In this document: one piece after another, positions 16,114 through 24,138 of the stretch
Layout: every line of letters begins with the position of its first letter
How positions within the stretch are numbered: position 1 is the first letter of the stretch
NCBI GenBank assembly: GCA_018712125.1
Contig: DVHM01000101.1
Coordinates: forward strand, 1 to 46,976
Source: Pullilachnospira_A gallistercoris
Lineage (GTDB): Bacteria; Bacillota; Clostridia; Lachnospirales; Lachnospiraceae
DNA length: 46,976 nt
Reading direction: 5' to 3'
Program-made: the position numbers and the translations under genes
The notes under the pieces: model-generated
What the model was told of the DNA's origin: nothing
The model's database searches: none
The model's input: the letters and a program-made list of their open reading frames with translations, nothing else

Positions 16114-18483
16114 ATGGAATGGACAGGGAAATGGATTACGGGGCCGGCTCAGGTGGACGACGATGAGAAGGTGCCGCCCTATCTGTTTAGGAAAAAGATC
16201 GAGATAAAGAGAGAAAAGGAGATTGCCCGGGCGACGCTGTATGCGTCAGCCCTGGGAGTCTACACTTTCCGGATCAACGGAAACCGGGTGGGGGACCGTT
16301 ATTTTGCGCCGGGGTACACGGAGTATTTTTACCGGGTGCAGTATCAGGAATATCCGGTCACGGAGATGTTGAAGGAAATGTCAGGCAGTCAGACCGGAGA
16401 CAGGGAAGCCGGCGCTGGGACGACTGAGGGAAATGCCGGGGAGACCGACGGCACATGTGCGATTTCCCTGACAGCCGAGCTGACCGGCGGATGGTATGCC
16501 GGCCGGGTGGGCCTGGCGGTCCGAGGAAATCAGTACGGTCCCAAGCGGGCGCTGCTGGCTCAGCTTCTGATCGAGTATGCGGACGGCACAAAGGAGATCA
16601 TCGGAACGGATACTTCCTGGCAGGTAACCACGGACGGCCCCAGGAGAAAGGCATGCTTCTTTGACGGGGAAATCTACGATGCAAGGCAGGCCGATCCCAA
16701 CGCTGCGACGTACACCCCGGCCCGGCTCTATGAGGGCGAGCTCCCGGAGCAGGTCGTGCCGGATGTGGGTGTGCCGGTCAAGGTTCATGAGAAGGTAAAG
16801 CCGAAGCGGATCTGGAAAAACGCCGCCGGGGAGACTCTGGTGGATTTCGGGCGAAACATGGCCGGGATTCTGGAGATCGGGCCCATCGATGGCAAGGCGG
16901 GACAGAGGATTGTCATCCGCCACGGGGAGCTGGTGCAGAACGACGAACTCTACACCGGGAACCTGCGCACAGCGAAACAGACCCTGGACTATGCCTGCAG
17001 GGACGGTATCCAGACCTATCGGCCCGAGTTTACCTACATGGGATTTCAGTATGTGGCTGTTACCGGAATGGAGGTTACCGAGGAGAACCTGGCTGCCTGG
17101 GATATCTACTCGGATATGGAACAGATCGGAGATTTCTCCTGCTCCGATGAGCGTCTGAATCAGTTCCAAAAAAATATTCAGACCAGTCTCAAGGCCAATT
17201 TTGTGGACATCCCCACAGACTGTCCCCAGAGGGATGAGCGCTGCGGCTGGACCGGGGACATTGCCCTGTTTGCCCCGACGGCAGCCTTCAATATGGATAT
17301 TGCCGGTTTCATGAACAAGTGGCTGGGAGATCTGGCCCTGGTGCAGGAGGCGGTGGGCGTGGTTCCCTCCATTGTGCCAAGTAACGGATTTATCCGGGAT
17401 CGAAAGAGCAATTTCTGGGCGAAAATTTACGATAAGGATGACGCGGTCTGGGGAGATGCGGCGGTTTTGGTAACCTGGGCGGTGTTTCAGTCCAATGGGG
17501 ATGTTTCTCTGTTGGATCGGCAGTATGACAGCATGAAGGCCTGGGTGGAGTACGAGCGGACCATGGCAGAGAAAGGAGCCCTGGGAAATCGCTATAAAAA
17601 GTATATCTGGAACAGAGGATTTCACTTGGGAGACTGGCTGGCGCCGGGCGAAAATGTCGCACAGTGGATGGTAAAAGCGAAGTGGACATCCACGGCCTAT
17701 TTCGCCAACTCTGCCAGAATCCTGAGCCAGACGGCGGAGATCCTGGGAAAAGAGGAGGACGCAAAAGCCTATGAGGATCTCTATCAGAAAATCCGGGAGG
17801 CTTTTATCCACTGCTTTGTGGGCAAGGACGGCCATATCACGAATGGATTCCAGAGCGTCTATGTGCTGGCTCTCCAGTTCGGCCTTCTGGAAAAGGAGCA
17901 GGAGAAGCTGGCCCTCGAGGATCTGGTGGCGGATATCCGAAGCCGGGACAATCATCTGGCCACGGGATTTGTGGGAACCGACAAGCTGCCCTTTGCCCTC
18001 TCCGATCACGGGCGGGCGGATGTGGCTTACGACCTGCTGATGCAGGAGACCTGTCCCTCCTGGCTGTATCCGGTGCTCTGCGGTGCCACTTCCACCTGGG
18101 AGCGCTGGGATGCCTTAAAGCCCGACGGAACCATCAACAACGCCGATGACGGAACCGTGGATATGGTTTCCTTCAACCATTACGCCTACGGTGCGGTGGG
18201 CAACTGGCTCTACACCCGGGTAGGCGGTCTGCAGATGACGGAGCCGGGCTACCGGAAATTCCGGCTGGCGCCGATCCCCGGCGGCGGTCTGACCTGGGCA
18301 AAGGTCAGCCATATCTGCCCCTATGGAAAGATCGAGAGCCGCTGGGAGATTCGGGATGGAAAATTGGTTATGGATTTTACCGTGCCGGAGAACACCTCTG
18401 CCGATGTCTGTCTGCCGGACGGTACCCGGGGCACTTATGAGCCGGGAAGCTACAGCGTGGAATGCGCTTATGAAGGAAAATAG
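16114..18483 (+). CDS. GH78-family alpha-L-rhamnosidase
   Basis: A 789-residue cytoplasmic glycosidase; there is no signal peptide. The N-terminal beta-sandwich domains contain ASALGVYTFRINGNRVGDRY, APGYTEYFYRVQYQEYPVT and DFGRNMAGILEI. The (alpha/alpha)6 catalytic barrel holds the family hallmark DIPTDCPQRDERCGWTGD at residues 365-382, with the acidic residues used in catalysis, and later SFNHYAYGAVGNWLY. It cleaves terminal alpha-L-rhamnose from plant glycosides. A low-complexity Gly/Thr/Glu-rich insert at about residues 90-113 interrupts the second N-terminal domain. It is preceded, 114 bp upstream, by the Gfo/Idh/MocA-VOC fusion gene and followed by a terminator, so the pair is a likely two-gene unit. 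Confidence 0.93.
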   Translation: MEWTGKWITGPAQVDDDEKVPPYLFRKKIEIKREKEIARATLYASALGVYTFRINGNRVGDRYFAPGYTEYFYRVQYQEYPVTEMLKEMSGSQTGDREAGAGTTEGNAGETDGTCAISLTAELTGGWYAGRVGLAVRGNQYGPKRALLAQLLIEYADGTKEIIGTDTSWQVTTDGPRRKACFFDGEIYDARQADPNAATYTPARLYEGELPEQVVPDVGVPVKVHEKVKPKRIWKNAAGETLVDFGRNMAGILEIGPIDGKAGQRIVIRHGELVQNDELYTGNLRTAKQTLDYACRDGIQTYRPEFTYMGFQYVAVTGMEVTEENLAAWDIYSDMEQIGDFSCSDERLNQFQKNIQTSLKANFVDIPTDCPQRDERCGWTGDIALFAPTAAFNMDIAGFMNKWLGDLALVQEAVGVVPSIVPSNGFIRDRKSNFWAKIYDKDDAVWGDAAVLVTWAVFQSNGDVSLLDRQYDSMKAWVEYERTMAEKGALGNRYKKYIWNRGFHLGDWLAPGENVAQWMVKAKWTSTAYFANSARILSQTAEILGKEEDAKAYEDLYQKIREAFIHCFVGKDGHITNGFQSVYVLALQFGLLEKEQEKLALEDLVADIRSRDNHLATGFVGTDKLPFALSDHGRADVAYDLLMQETCPSWLYPVLCGATSTWERWDALKPDGTINNADDGTVDMVSFNHYAYGAVGNWLYTRVGGLQMTEPGYRKFRLAPIPGGGLTWAKVSHICPYGKIESRWEIRDGKLVMDFTVPENTSADVCLPDGTRGTYEPGSYSVECAYEGK

Positions 18484-18493
18484 GATCGCTCGG

Positions 18494-18535
18494 AAACGGT
18501 GTGATGCGTGAAATATCGTATCACACCGTTTTTTT
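18494..18535 (+). terminator. Rho-independent terminator after the rhamnosidase
   Basis: AAACGGTGTGAT (18494-18505) pairs exactly with ATCACACCGTTT (18520-18531) around a 14-base loop, followed by a run of T to 18535. Confidence 0.9.
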
Positions 18536-18545
18536 AAAAAAATTG

Positions 18546-18572
18546 TTAGCACTCGGGCTTGACGAGTGCTAA
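18546..18572. promoter_or_regulatory. CIRCE operator (HrcA binding site) of clpB
   Basis: TTAGCACTC, a nine-base spacer, then GAGTGCTAA: a perfect match to the CIRCE consensus. HrcA binds here and represses heat-shock genes in Firmicutes. The spacer contains the start of the promoter -35 element, so bound HrcA would block RNA polymerase directly. Confidence 0.95.
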
Positions 18573-18587
18573 TTTTCGTGTTATATT
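18559..18587 (+). promoter_or_regulatory. clpB promoter embedded in CIRCE
   Basis: TTGACG at 18559-18564 lies across the CIRCE spacer and its right arm. TATATT follows at 18582-18587 after 17 bases. The predicted start near 18594 leaves a leader of about 110 nt. Confidence 0.8.
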
Positions 18588-18705
18588 ATAGCCAACGAGG
18601 ACAGAAAGGAGAAAAAGAGTATCCGGTCTGTCCTCGATGACATAGATTTCCTATTGATATAGATGAAAAAAACGACAGAAAATAAAAGACAGGAGGCAGG
18701 CAGTT

Positions 18706-21321
18706 ATGAACATTCAGAAATTTACACAGAAATCCATGGAAGCGGTTTCGGCCTGCGAGAAGCTGGCCTACGATTACGGCAACCAGGAAATAGAACAGGA
18801 GCATCTGCTGGTGGCTCTGCTGCAGCAGGAGGGTGGGCTGATTCCGGAACTGATCACAAAGATGGAGATCAACCTGGATCACTTTAAGGACAACGCGATC
18901 CGTCATCTGGAGGCGCGGACCAAGGTGTCCGGAGCCGGACAGGTTTATGTGGGCAAGGATCTGAATCAGGTTCTGATCCATGCGGAGGACGAGGCGAAGG
19001 CCATGGGAGACGAGTACGTTTCCGTGGAGCACCTCTTCCTTGCGATGATTCATTATCCCAACCGCGCGATGAAGGAGATTTTCAAGGAGTACGGCATTAC
19101 CAGGGAGCGTTTTCTCCAGGTGCTCTCCACTGTGCGGGGCAACCAGCGGGTGGTCAGCGACAACCCGGAGGCAACCTACGACACGCTGGAGAAATACGGC
19201 TATGATATGGTAGAGCGGGCCAGGGATCAGAAGCTGGATCCCGTCATCGGCCGTGACGCGGAGATTCGGAATGTGATTCGGATTCTTTCCCGGAAAACGA
19301 AAAACAACCCGGTGCTGATCGGCGAGCCCGGCGTCGGCAAGACTGCCGTGGTGGAAGGACTGGCTCAGCGTATTGTCCGGGGCGATGTGCCGGAAGGATT
19401 GAAAGGCAAGAAACTTTTCGCGCTGGATATGGGAGCCCTTGTGGCGGGAGCAAAATACCGGGGCGAGTTTGAGGAGCGTCTGAAAGCCGTGTTGGATGAG
19501 ATCAAGAATTCTGACGGCGAGATCATCCTCTTTATCGATGAGTTGCACACGATCGTGGGCGCCGGCAAGACCGACGGAGCCATGGACGCGGGCAATATGT
19601 TAAAGCCCATGCTGGCGAGAGGCGAGCTGCACTGTATCGGCGCCACTACGCTGGATGAGTACAGGGAATACATTGAGAAGGACGCGGCTCTGGAACGGCG
19701 TTTCCAGCCGGTTATGGTGGATGAGCCAACCGTGGAGGATACGATTTCCATTCTCCGTGGTCTGAAGGAGCGTTACGAGGTGTTCCATGGAGTAAAGATT
19801 ACGGACAGCGCCCTGGTAAGCGCGGCGGTTTTGTCCCACAGATATATTACCGACCGGTTTTTGCCGGATAAGGCCATTGACCTGGTGGATGAGGCCTGTG
19901 CTATGATCAAGACCGAGCTGGATTCCATGCCGGCGGATCTGGATGAGCTGAACCGTAAGATCATGCAGCTGCAGATCGAGGAGACAGCTCTGAAGAAAGA
20001 GACCGACAGGCTGAGCCAGGAGCGGCTGGAAGATCTGCAGAAGGAACTCTCCGAACTGCGGGAGGAATTTGCCGGTCAGAAGGCCCAGTGGGACAATGAG
20101 AAGAAGGCGGTGGAGAAAGTTTCCGCTCTGCGGGAATCCATCGAGAAGGTCAAGAGAGATATCGAGGCCTCTCAGCAGAAAGGCGATCTGGAGCGGACGG
20201 CGGAACTGCAGTATGGCGAGCTGCCGTCGCTGCAAAAGCAGTTGGAGACCGAGGAGGCCAGTCTGAAAGATAAACATATGGGCCTGGTGCACGAGAGCGT
20301 GACCGAGGATGAGATCGCGAAGATTATTTCCCGCTGGACCGGGATCCCGGTGGCAAAGCTGAACGAGAGCGAGCGGAACAAGACCCTGCACCTGGACGCG
20401 GAGTTGCATAAGAGAGTCATGGGACAGGACGAGGCTGTGACAAAAGTCTCTGAGGCCATCATCCGTTCCAAAGCGGGAATCAAGGATCCCAGCAAACCCA
20501 TCGGCTCCTTCCTGTTCCTCGGACCTACCGGCGTAGGTAAGACGGAACTGGCAAAGACCCTGGCGGCGAGCCTCTTTGACGATGAGAACAACATGGTGCG
20601 GCTCGATATGAGCGAGTACATGGAGAAATATTCTGTCTCCCGTCTGATCGGAGCGCCTCCCGGATATGTGGGATACGACGAGGGCGGTCAGTTGACAGAA
20701 GCGGTGCGGCGGAAACCTTACTCGGTTGTGCTGTTCGATGAGGTGGAGAAAGCCCACCCGGATGTGTTCAATGTCCTGCTTCAGGTGCTGGACGACGGAC
20801 GGATTACCGATTCCCAGGGACGGACCGTGGACTTCAAGAACACGATCATTATCATGACATCCAACCTGGGATCCGCTTATCTGCTGGATGGCATCGACGA
20901 GAACGGCAATATCAAGCCGGAGGCCGAGGAGGCGGTCATGAACGATCTGCGCGGATCCTTCCGACCGGAGTTTCTGAACCGGCTGGATGAGATCATCATG
21001 TTCAAGCCGCTGACGAAGGACAATATCGCCGGCATTGTGAATCTGCTGATGGCAGAACTGAACGAGCGGCTTGCTGACCGGCAGATTTCCGTGGAACTGA
21101 CCGATGCGGCCAAGGCTTTTGTGACTGAGCACGGTTACGATCCGGTTTACGGCGCAAGACCGCTGAAGCGTTTTTTGCAGAAACATGTGGAGACCCTGTC
21201 CGCGAAGCTGATTCTCTCCGGAGACGTGGGCATGGAGGACACGATTGTCATCGATGTGGATGGCGATCATCTGAAAGCCTTTGTGAAGAATAACCCTGCC
21301 CTGGAGCAGCGGGAAGCGTAA
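18706..21321 (+). CDS. clpB: ATP-dependent disaggregase chaperone ClpB
   Basis: An 871-residue Hsp100 protein with all expected parts: an N-terminal Clp repeat domain (residues 1-150), AAA+ module 1 with Walker A GEPGVGKT at 206-213 and Walker B LFIDELH near 276, a coiled-coil middle domain rich in Lys, Glu and Gln at about 405-530, and AAA+ module 2 with Walker A GPTGVGKT at 606-613 and Walker B VLFDEVEKA near 676. The long middle domain separates it from ClpC and ClpA. It threads aggregated proteins through its pore with help from DnaK. GACAGGAGGCAGGCAGTT precedes the ATG. Regulation by HrcA is indicated by the CIRCE element directly upstream. Confidence 0.97.
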   Translation: MNIQKFTQKSMEAVSACEKLAYDYGNQEIEQEHLLVALLQQEGGLIPELITKMEINLDHFKDNAIRHLEARTKVSGAGQVYVGKDLNQVLIHAEDEAKAMGDEYVSVEHLFLAMIHYPNRAMKEIFKEYGITRERFLQVLSTVRGNQRVVSDNPEATYDTLEKYGYDMVERARDQKLDPVIGRDAEIRNVIRILSRKTKNNPVLIGEPGVGKTAVVEGLAQRIVRGDVPEGLKGKKLFALDMGALVAGAKYRGEFEERLKAVLDEIKNSDGEIILFIDELHTIVGAGKTDGAMDAGNMLKPMLARGELHCIGATTLDEYREYIEKDAALERRFQPVMVDEPTVEDTISILRGLKERYEVFHGVKITDSALVSAAVLSHRYITDRFLPDKAIDLVDEACAMIKTELDSMPADLDELNRKIMQLQIEETALKKETDRLSQERLEDLQKELSELREEFAGQKAQWDNEKKAVEKVSALRESIEKVKRDIEASQQKGDLERTAELQYGELPSLQKQLETEEASLKDKHMGLVHESVTEDEIAKIISRWTGIPVAKLNESERNKTLHLDAELHKRVMGQDEAVTKVSEAIIRSKAGIKDPSKPIGSFLFLGPTGVGKTELAKTLAASLFDDENNMVRLDMSEYMEKYSVSRLIGAPPGYVGYDEGGQLTEAVRRKPYSVVLFDEVEKAHPDVFNVLLQVLDDGRITDSQGRTVDFKNTIIIMTSNLGSAYLLDGIDENGNIKPEAEEAVMNDLRGSFRPEFLNRLDEIIMFKPLTKDNIAGIVNLLMAELNERLADRQISVELTDAAKAFVTEHGYDPVYGARPLKRFLQKHVETLSAKLILSGDVGMEDTIVIDVDGDHLKAFVKNNPALEQREA

Positions 21322-21349
21322 GGCAGAAGTTAGTGACAAATATAAAAAG

Positions 21350-21388
21350 AGATGTCTGCAGATTTGATGTTTGCAGGCATCTTTTTTT
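21350..21388 (+). terminator. Rho-independent terminator after clpB
   Basis: AGATGTCTGCA (21350-21360) pairs with TGCAGGCATCT (21372-21382), with one G-T pair, followed by seven T. Confidence 0.9.
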
Positions 21389-21443
21389 GTTGTTCCAACG
21401 TCCCGGCTGTGATAAATTAAAAGAAAACAGAGTGGAGGGTAAC

Positions 21444-22001
21444 ATGGAGTACACTATCAGACATATACACAAGAAGGACCGGGAGGCGGTGGAGAAGATC
21501 TGCATCGCTACCGGGCCGGCACAGGCCGAGGCATCGGAGGATATGCGCAAACTGCTTCTTACGGTGTTCTGCCATTACTATATCGAGCAGGAGCCGGAGC
21601 ACTGCTTTGTGGCGGTAAATGATCAGGACGAGGCAGTGGGGTATGTTCTCTGCGCCCATGATTTTGAGAAGTGGAAGGGCTGCTTTGAGAAGGAGTATCT
21701 GAAAAAGCAGGAAAATCCCATGATCGCGATGGTTGGCAGAGGAACGATCGATGATCTTGCGCCCTATGCCGGGGAATATCCGGCCCATCTGCACATAGAT
21801 CTTCTTCCCGAGTGTCAGCGGATAGGGCTTGGAACACGGCTGATGGACGCGCTGACGGAGGAGTTGAAACATGCGGGAATCAGCGGCGTCATGCTGGGCG
21901 TGGGAGCGGACAATGAGAAGGGACTCAACTTTTACCGCCGCTACGGATTCTCGGAGCTGGAGCGAAAGGAGCATGAGATTGTGATGGGATATGCGCTGTG
22001 A
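21444..22001 (+). CDS. GNAT family N-acetyltransferase
   Basis: A 185-residue acetyltransferase. The acetyl-CoA binding motif A is seen as LLPECQRIGLGTRLMDALTE, and motif B as NEKGLNFYRRYGF. The N-terminus MEYTIRHIHKKDREAVEKIC is the typical beta1-alpha1 of the fold. The target is not predictable; small GNATs of this kind modify amines or protein N-termini. ATG 21444 has GTGGAGGG upstream; longer in-frame extensions read through the clpB terminator and are unlikely. It is a single-gene unit between two terminators. Confidence 0.85.
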   Translation: MEYTIRHIHKKDREAVEKICIATGPAQAEASEDMRKLLLTVFCHYYIEQEPEHCFVAVNDQDEAVGYVLCAHDFEKWKGCFEKEYLKKQENPMIAMVGRGTIDDLAPYAGEYPAHLHIDLLPECQRIGLGTRLMDALTEELKHAGISGVMLGVGADNEKGLNFYRRYGFSELERKEHEIVMGYAL

Positions 22002-22024
22002 GGACATCGCAGAAGTTTTAAAAC

Positions 22025-22078
22025 AAAATCCCCTTCCTGGTCGGCAGTAAAAAACACTGCATCCGGGAAGGGGATTTT
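22025..22078. terminator. Strong bidirectional terminator between the GNAT gene and glnK
   Basis: A long imperfect stem: AAAATCCCCTTCC...CAGT at 22025-22048 against ACTGC...GGAAGGGGATTTT at 22056-22078. T-rich sequence lies at the base in both directions, suiting the convergent GNAT and glnK transcripts. Confidence 0.85.
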
Positions 22079-22191
22079 CCATTTTCACAAGAAATTTTCA
22101 AACGCCTGGCAAACGCCTGACAATGACCTGACATCGTTCATTTTTCTGGGAGTATTTTACAAATTATCGGACATGCCGGGCGGTTTTGCCT

Positions 22192-22548
22192 TTAGTCTGT
22201 CGCCTGGATGGCGTCGTAACCGGTTTCATCGGTACGGATCTTATACACTTCCTTGATCTCGTAGCAGAAGATCTTTCCGTCGCCGTTTTCTCCGGTAAAG
22301 GCCGATTTGCGGATGGCGTCCACCGTTTTTTTCTCCCATTCCTCGGAGGATACAACGATTTCGAACTTGATCTTGGGCTGCATCTGCAGATCCACTTCCA
22401 TGCCGCGGACGATCTCTTTATAACCTCGCTGGATGCCGCATCCCATAACCTGGGAAACAGTCATTCCGTTGACGCCGATGGCGTCCAGAGCGGCCTTGAC
22501 ATCCTCGAATTTTTCTTCTCTGACAATTGCCTCTACTTTTATCATCAT
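22192..22548 (-). CDS. glnK: PII-family nitrogen regulatory protein, amtB-linked
   Basis: A 118-residue PII protein: IKVEAIVREEKFEDVKAAL at the start, VMGCGIQRGYKEIVRGMEV at the T-loop, and GDGKIFCYEIKEVYKIRTDE at the ATP site. It starts 16 bp after the amtB stop, so the two are co-transcribed. GlnK-type PII proteins plug the AmtB channel when nitrogen is plentiful. The T-loop has the normal length, but both tyrosine positions of E. coli GlnB (46 and 51) are valine, so regulation by uridylylation is not expected. Signalling would rely on 2-oxoglutarate and ATP/ADP alone. AAGGTGAGGTG lies upstream of adjacent ATG codons. Confidence 0.93.
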   Translation of the reverse strand: MMIKVEAIVREEKFEDVKAALDAIGVNGMTVSQVMGCGIQRGYKEIVRGMEVDLQMQPKIKFEIVVSSEEWEKKTVDAIRKSAFTGENGDGKIFCYEIKEVYKIRTDETGYDAIQATD

Positions 22549-22564
22549 AATTCAACACCTCACC

Positions 22565-23806
22565 TTATTGATCCAAGCCATTGAAGCTGGGGTATGCGTT
22601 CTCGCCGTGCTGGGAGATATCCAGTCCGAGCTGCTCTTCCTTCGGAGTTACGCGAAGCGGAGTGAAGAGACGGACAATACCTGCGCAGATCAGCGCGCCG
22701 ACAACAGCGACTACGATGGTAACTGCAATTCCTTCCAGCTGTGCTACAAACAGGCGGTAGTCTCCGAATACCAGGCCATCCCACTGAGCGGCGCTGTTGA
22801 TGGAACTCTGTCCGAAAAGTCCGGTGGCGATGCCGCCCCAGATACCGCCGATGCCGTGGCACCCGAAAGCGTCGAGAGCGTCGTCAATTTTCAGCTTCTT
22901 CTTGATCAGCTTCACGCCGAAGTAGCAGATGGGGCTGACCAGAGCGCCGATGATGAAGGAAGCCCAGATCGGAACGAAGCCCGCGCCCGGGGTAATGGCT
23001 ACCAGGCCGACCACCAGACCGGTGGAAGCGCCCACCAGGGTAGGTTTCTTTTCCTTGATCACATCCAGCAGCATCCAGGAGAGCATTGCGCATGCCGCCG
23101 CGATGCCGGAGGTCATGAAAGCGTGAGCCGCAAGGCCATCCGCTGCCAGCGCGCTGCCGGCGTTAAATCCGAACCATCCGAACCACAGGATCGTCGCGCC
23201 CAGAACCACAAAGGGAATATTGTGGATCCGGTATGCGGTGTGCTCATAGCCGCGGCGTCTTCCGAGGATGAGAGCCATAACCAGAGCGGTAACACCGGAG
23301 CTGATATGTACCACGTTTCCTCCTGCGAAGTCAACGGAGCCGATGGCTGCCAGAAATCCGCCCTCGCCCCACACCATGTGTGCCAGCGGATAGTATACAA
23401 TGATGGACCAGAGGATGACGAAGAAGAACAGAGCCTTGAACTTCATACGTCCCACCAGTGCTCCGGTAAACAGAGCCGGTGTGATGATGGCGAACATCAT
23501 CTGAAACGCGCAGAACACCAGATGCGGAATTGTGTCCGCGTAGGGCCCGGGCTCCATGCCTACGCCGTTTAATCCAAACCAGCGGAAATCGCCGATCACA
23601 CCGAAGTGATTTCCTCCAAAAGCGAGTGAATATCCAAATAACGTCCACATGACAATGGCAACTCCCATGATCGCGACGCAGGCCATCATGGTGTTAACCA
23701 CATTTTTCCTGCGCACCAGGCCGCCGTAGAAGAAGGCGAGGCCGGGGGTCATAAAGAAGACCAGTGCGGTGGAAAAAATCATAAAAGCTGTATCCCCACT
23801 ATTCAT
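22565..23806 (-). CDS. amtB: Ammonium transporter AmtB
   Basis: A 413-residue membrane protein with about eleven helices. The twin histidines of the pore are His143 (YYPLAHMVWG) and His317 (DAFGCHGIGG), and the structural aspartate motif DFAGGNVVHISSG is present at 159-171. It starts MNSGDTAFMIFSTALVFFMT with no cleavable signal, as in most Gram-positive Amt proteins. It conducts ammonium across the membrane and is closed by GlnK, encoded directly downstream. AAGAAAGGAAGAAAG precedes the ATG. A terminator-like hairpin in the leader suggests control of read-through. Confidence 0.96.
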   Translation of the reverse strand: MNSGDTAFMIFSTALVFFMTPGLAFFYGGLVRRKNVVNTMMACVAIMGVAIVMWTLFGYSLAFGGNHFGVIGDFRWFGLNGVGMEPGPYADTIPHLVFCAFQMMFAIITPALFTGALVGRMKFKALFFFVILWSIIVYYPLAHMVWGEGGFLAAIGSVDFAGGNVVHISSGVTALVMALILGRRRGYEHTAYRIHNIPFVVLGATILWFGWFGFNAGSALAADGLAAHAFMTSGIAAACAMLSWMLLDVIKEKKPTLVGASTGLVVGLVAITPGAGFVPIWASFIIGALVSPICYFGVKLIKKKLKIDDALDAFGCHGIGGIWGGIATGLFGQSSINSAAQWDGLVFGDYRLFVAQLEGIAVTIVVAVVGALICAGIVRLFTPLRVTPKEEQLGLDISQHGENAYPSFNGLDQ

Positions 23807-23881
23807 AATCTTTCTTCCTTTCTTTTCCTTTTCCTTTCCCGCGCGGAATGTGTGGTTATGGACGGTATGTCCCTATCACAC

Positions 23882-23922
23882 AAAAAAGGCGCTTAAAATG
23901 CAAATGCACTTTAAACGCCTTT
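23882..23922 (-). terminator. Terminator-like hairpin in the amtB leader (possible attenuator)
   Basis: Read on the minus strand, a stem of up to 18 positions with two mismatches (23905-23922 against 23885-23902) ends in GCGCC followed by TTTTTT. This is a full intrinsic terminator 75 nt upstream of the amtB start codon. It begins within about ten bases of the predicted transcription start. No other minus-strand gene lies upstream for it to terminate. Confidence 0.65.
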
Positions 23923-23936
23923 GTTTAACAGGGCTA

Positions 23937-23965
23937 AGTCTAGCACAATTTTTATACAGATGCAA
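23937..23965 (-). promoter_or_regulatory. Predicted amtB-glnK promoter
   Basis: On the minus strand TTGCAT (23965-23960), a 17-base spacer and TAGACT (23942-23937). Transcription would start near 23930, just ahead of the leader hairpin. Each hexamer matches four of six consensus bases, so an activator may be needed. Confidence 0.45.
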
Positions 23966-24138
23966 GAAAAAAGCGGAAGAAAAATGGATTTTATGCAATC
24001 TGCGCAAGAAGTTCCTGGCACAATCGTGATATTCCTGTCAATTTTCATGAAAATTACTCTTTTTTACCCGAAGGTATTATTTTGCTTCTCCACCGTGATA
24101 TGATAACATCATGGCAGAAAAGGGAGGTTGACGCGAAG

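Noticed and set aside
23882..23930. An ANTAR two-hairpin antiterminator in the amtB leader
   Set aside because: The characteristic pair of six-base loops was not found; only a terminator-like hairpin is visible.
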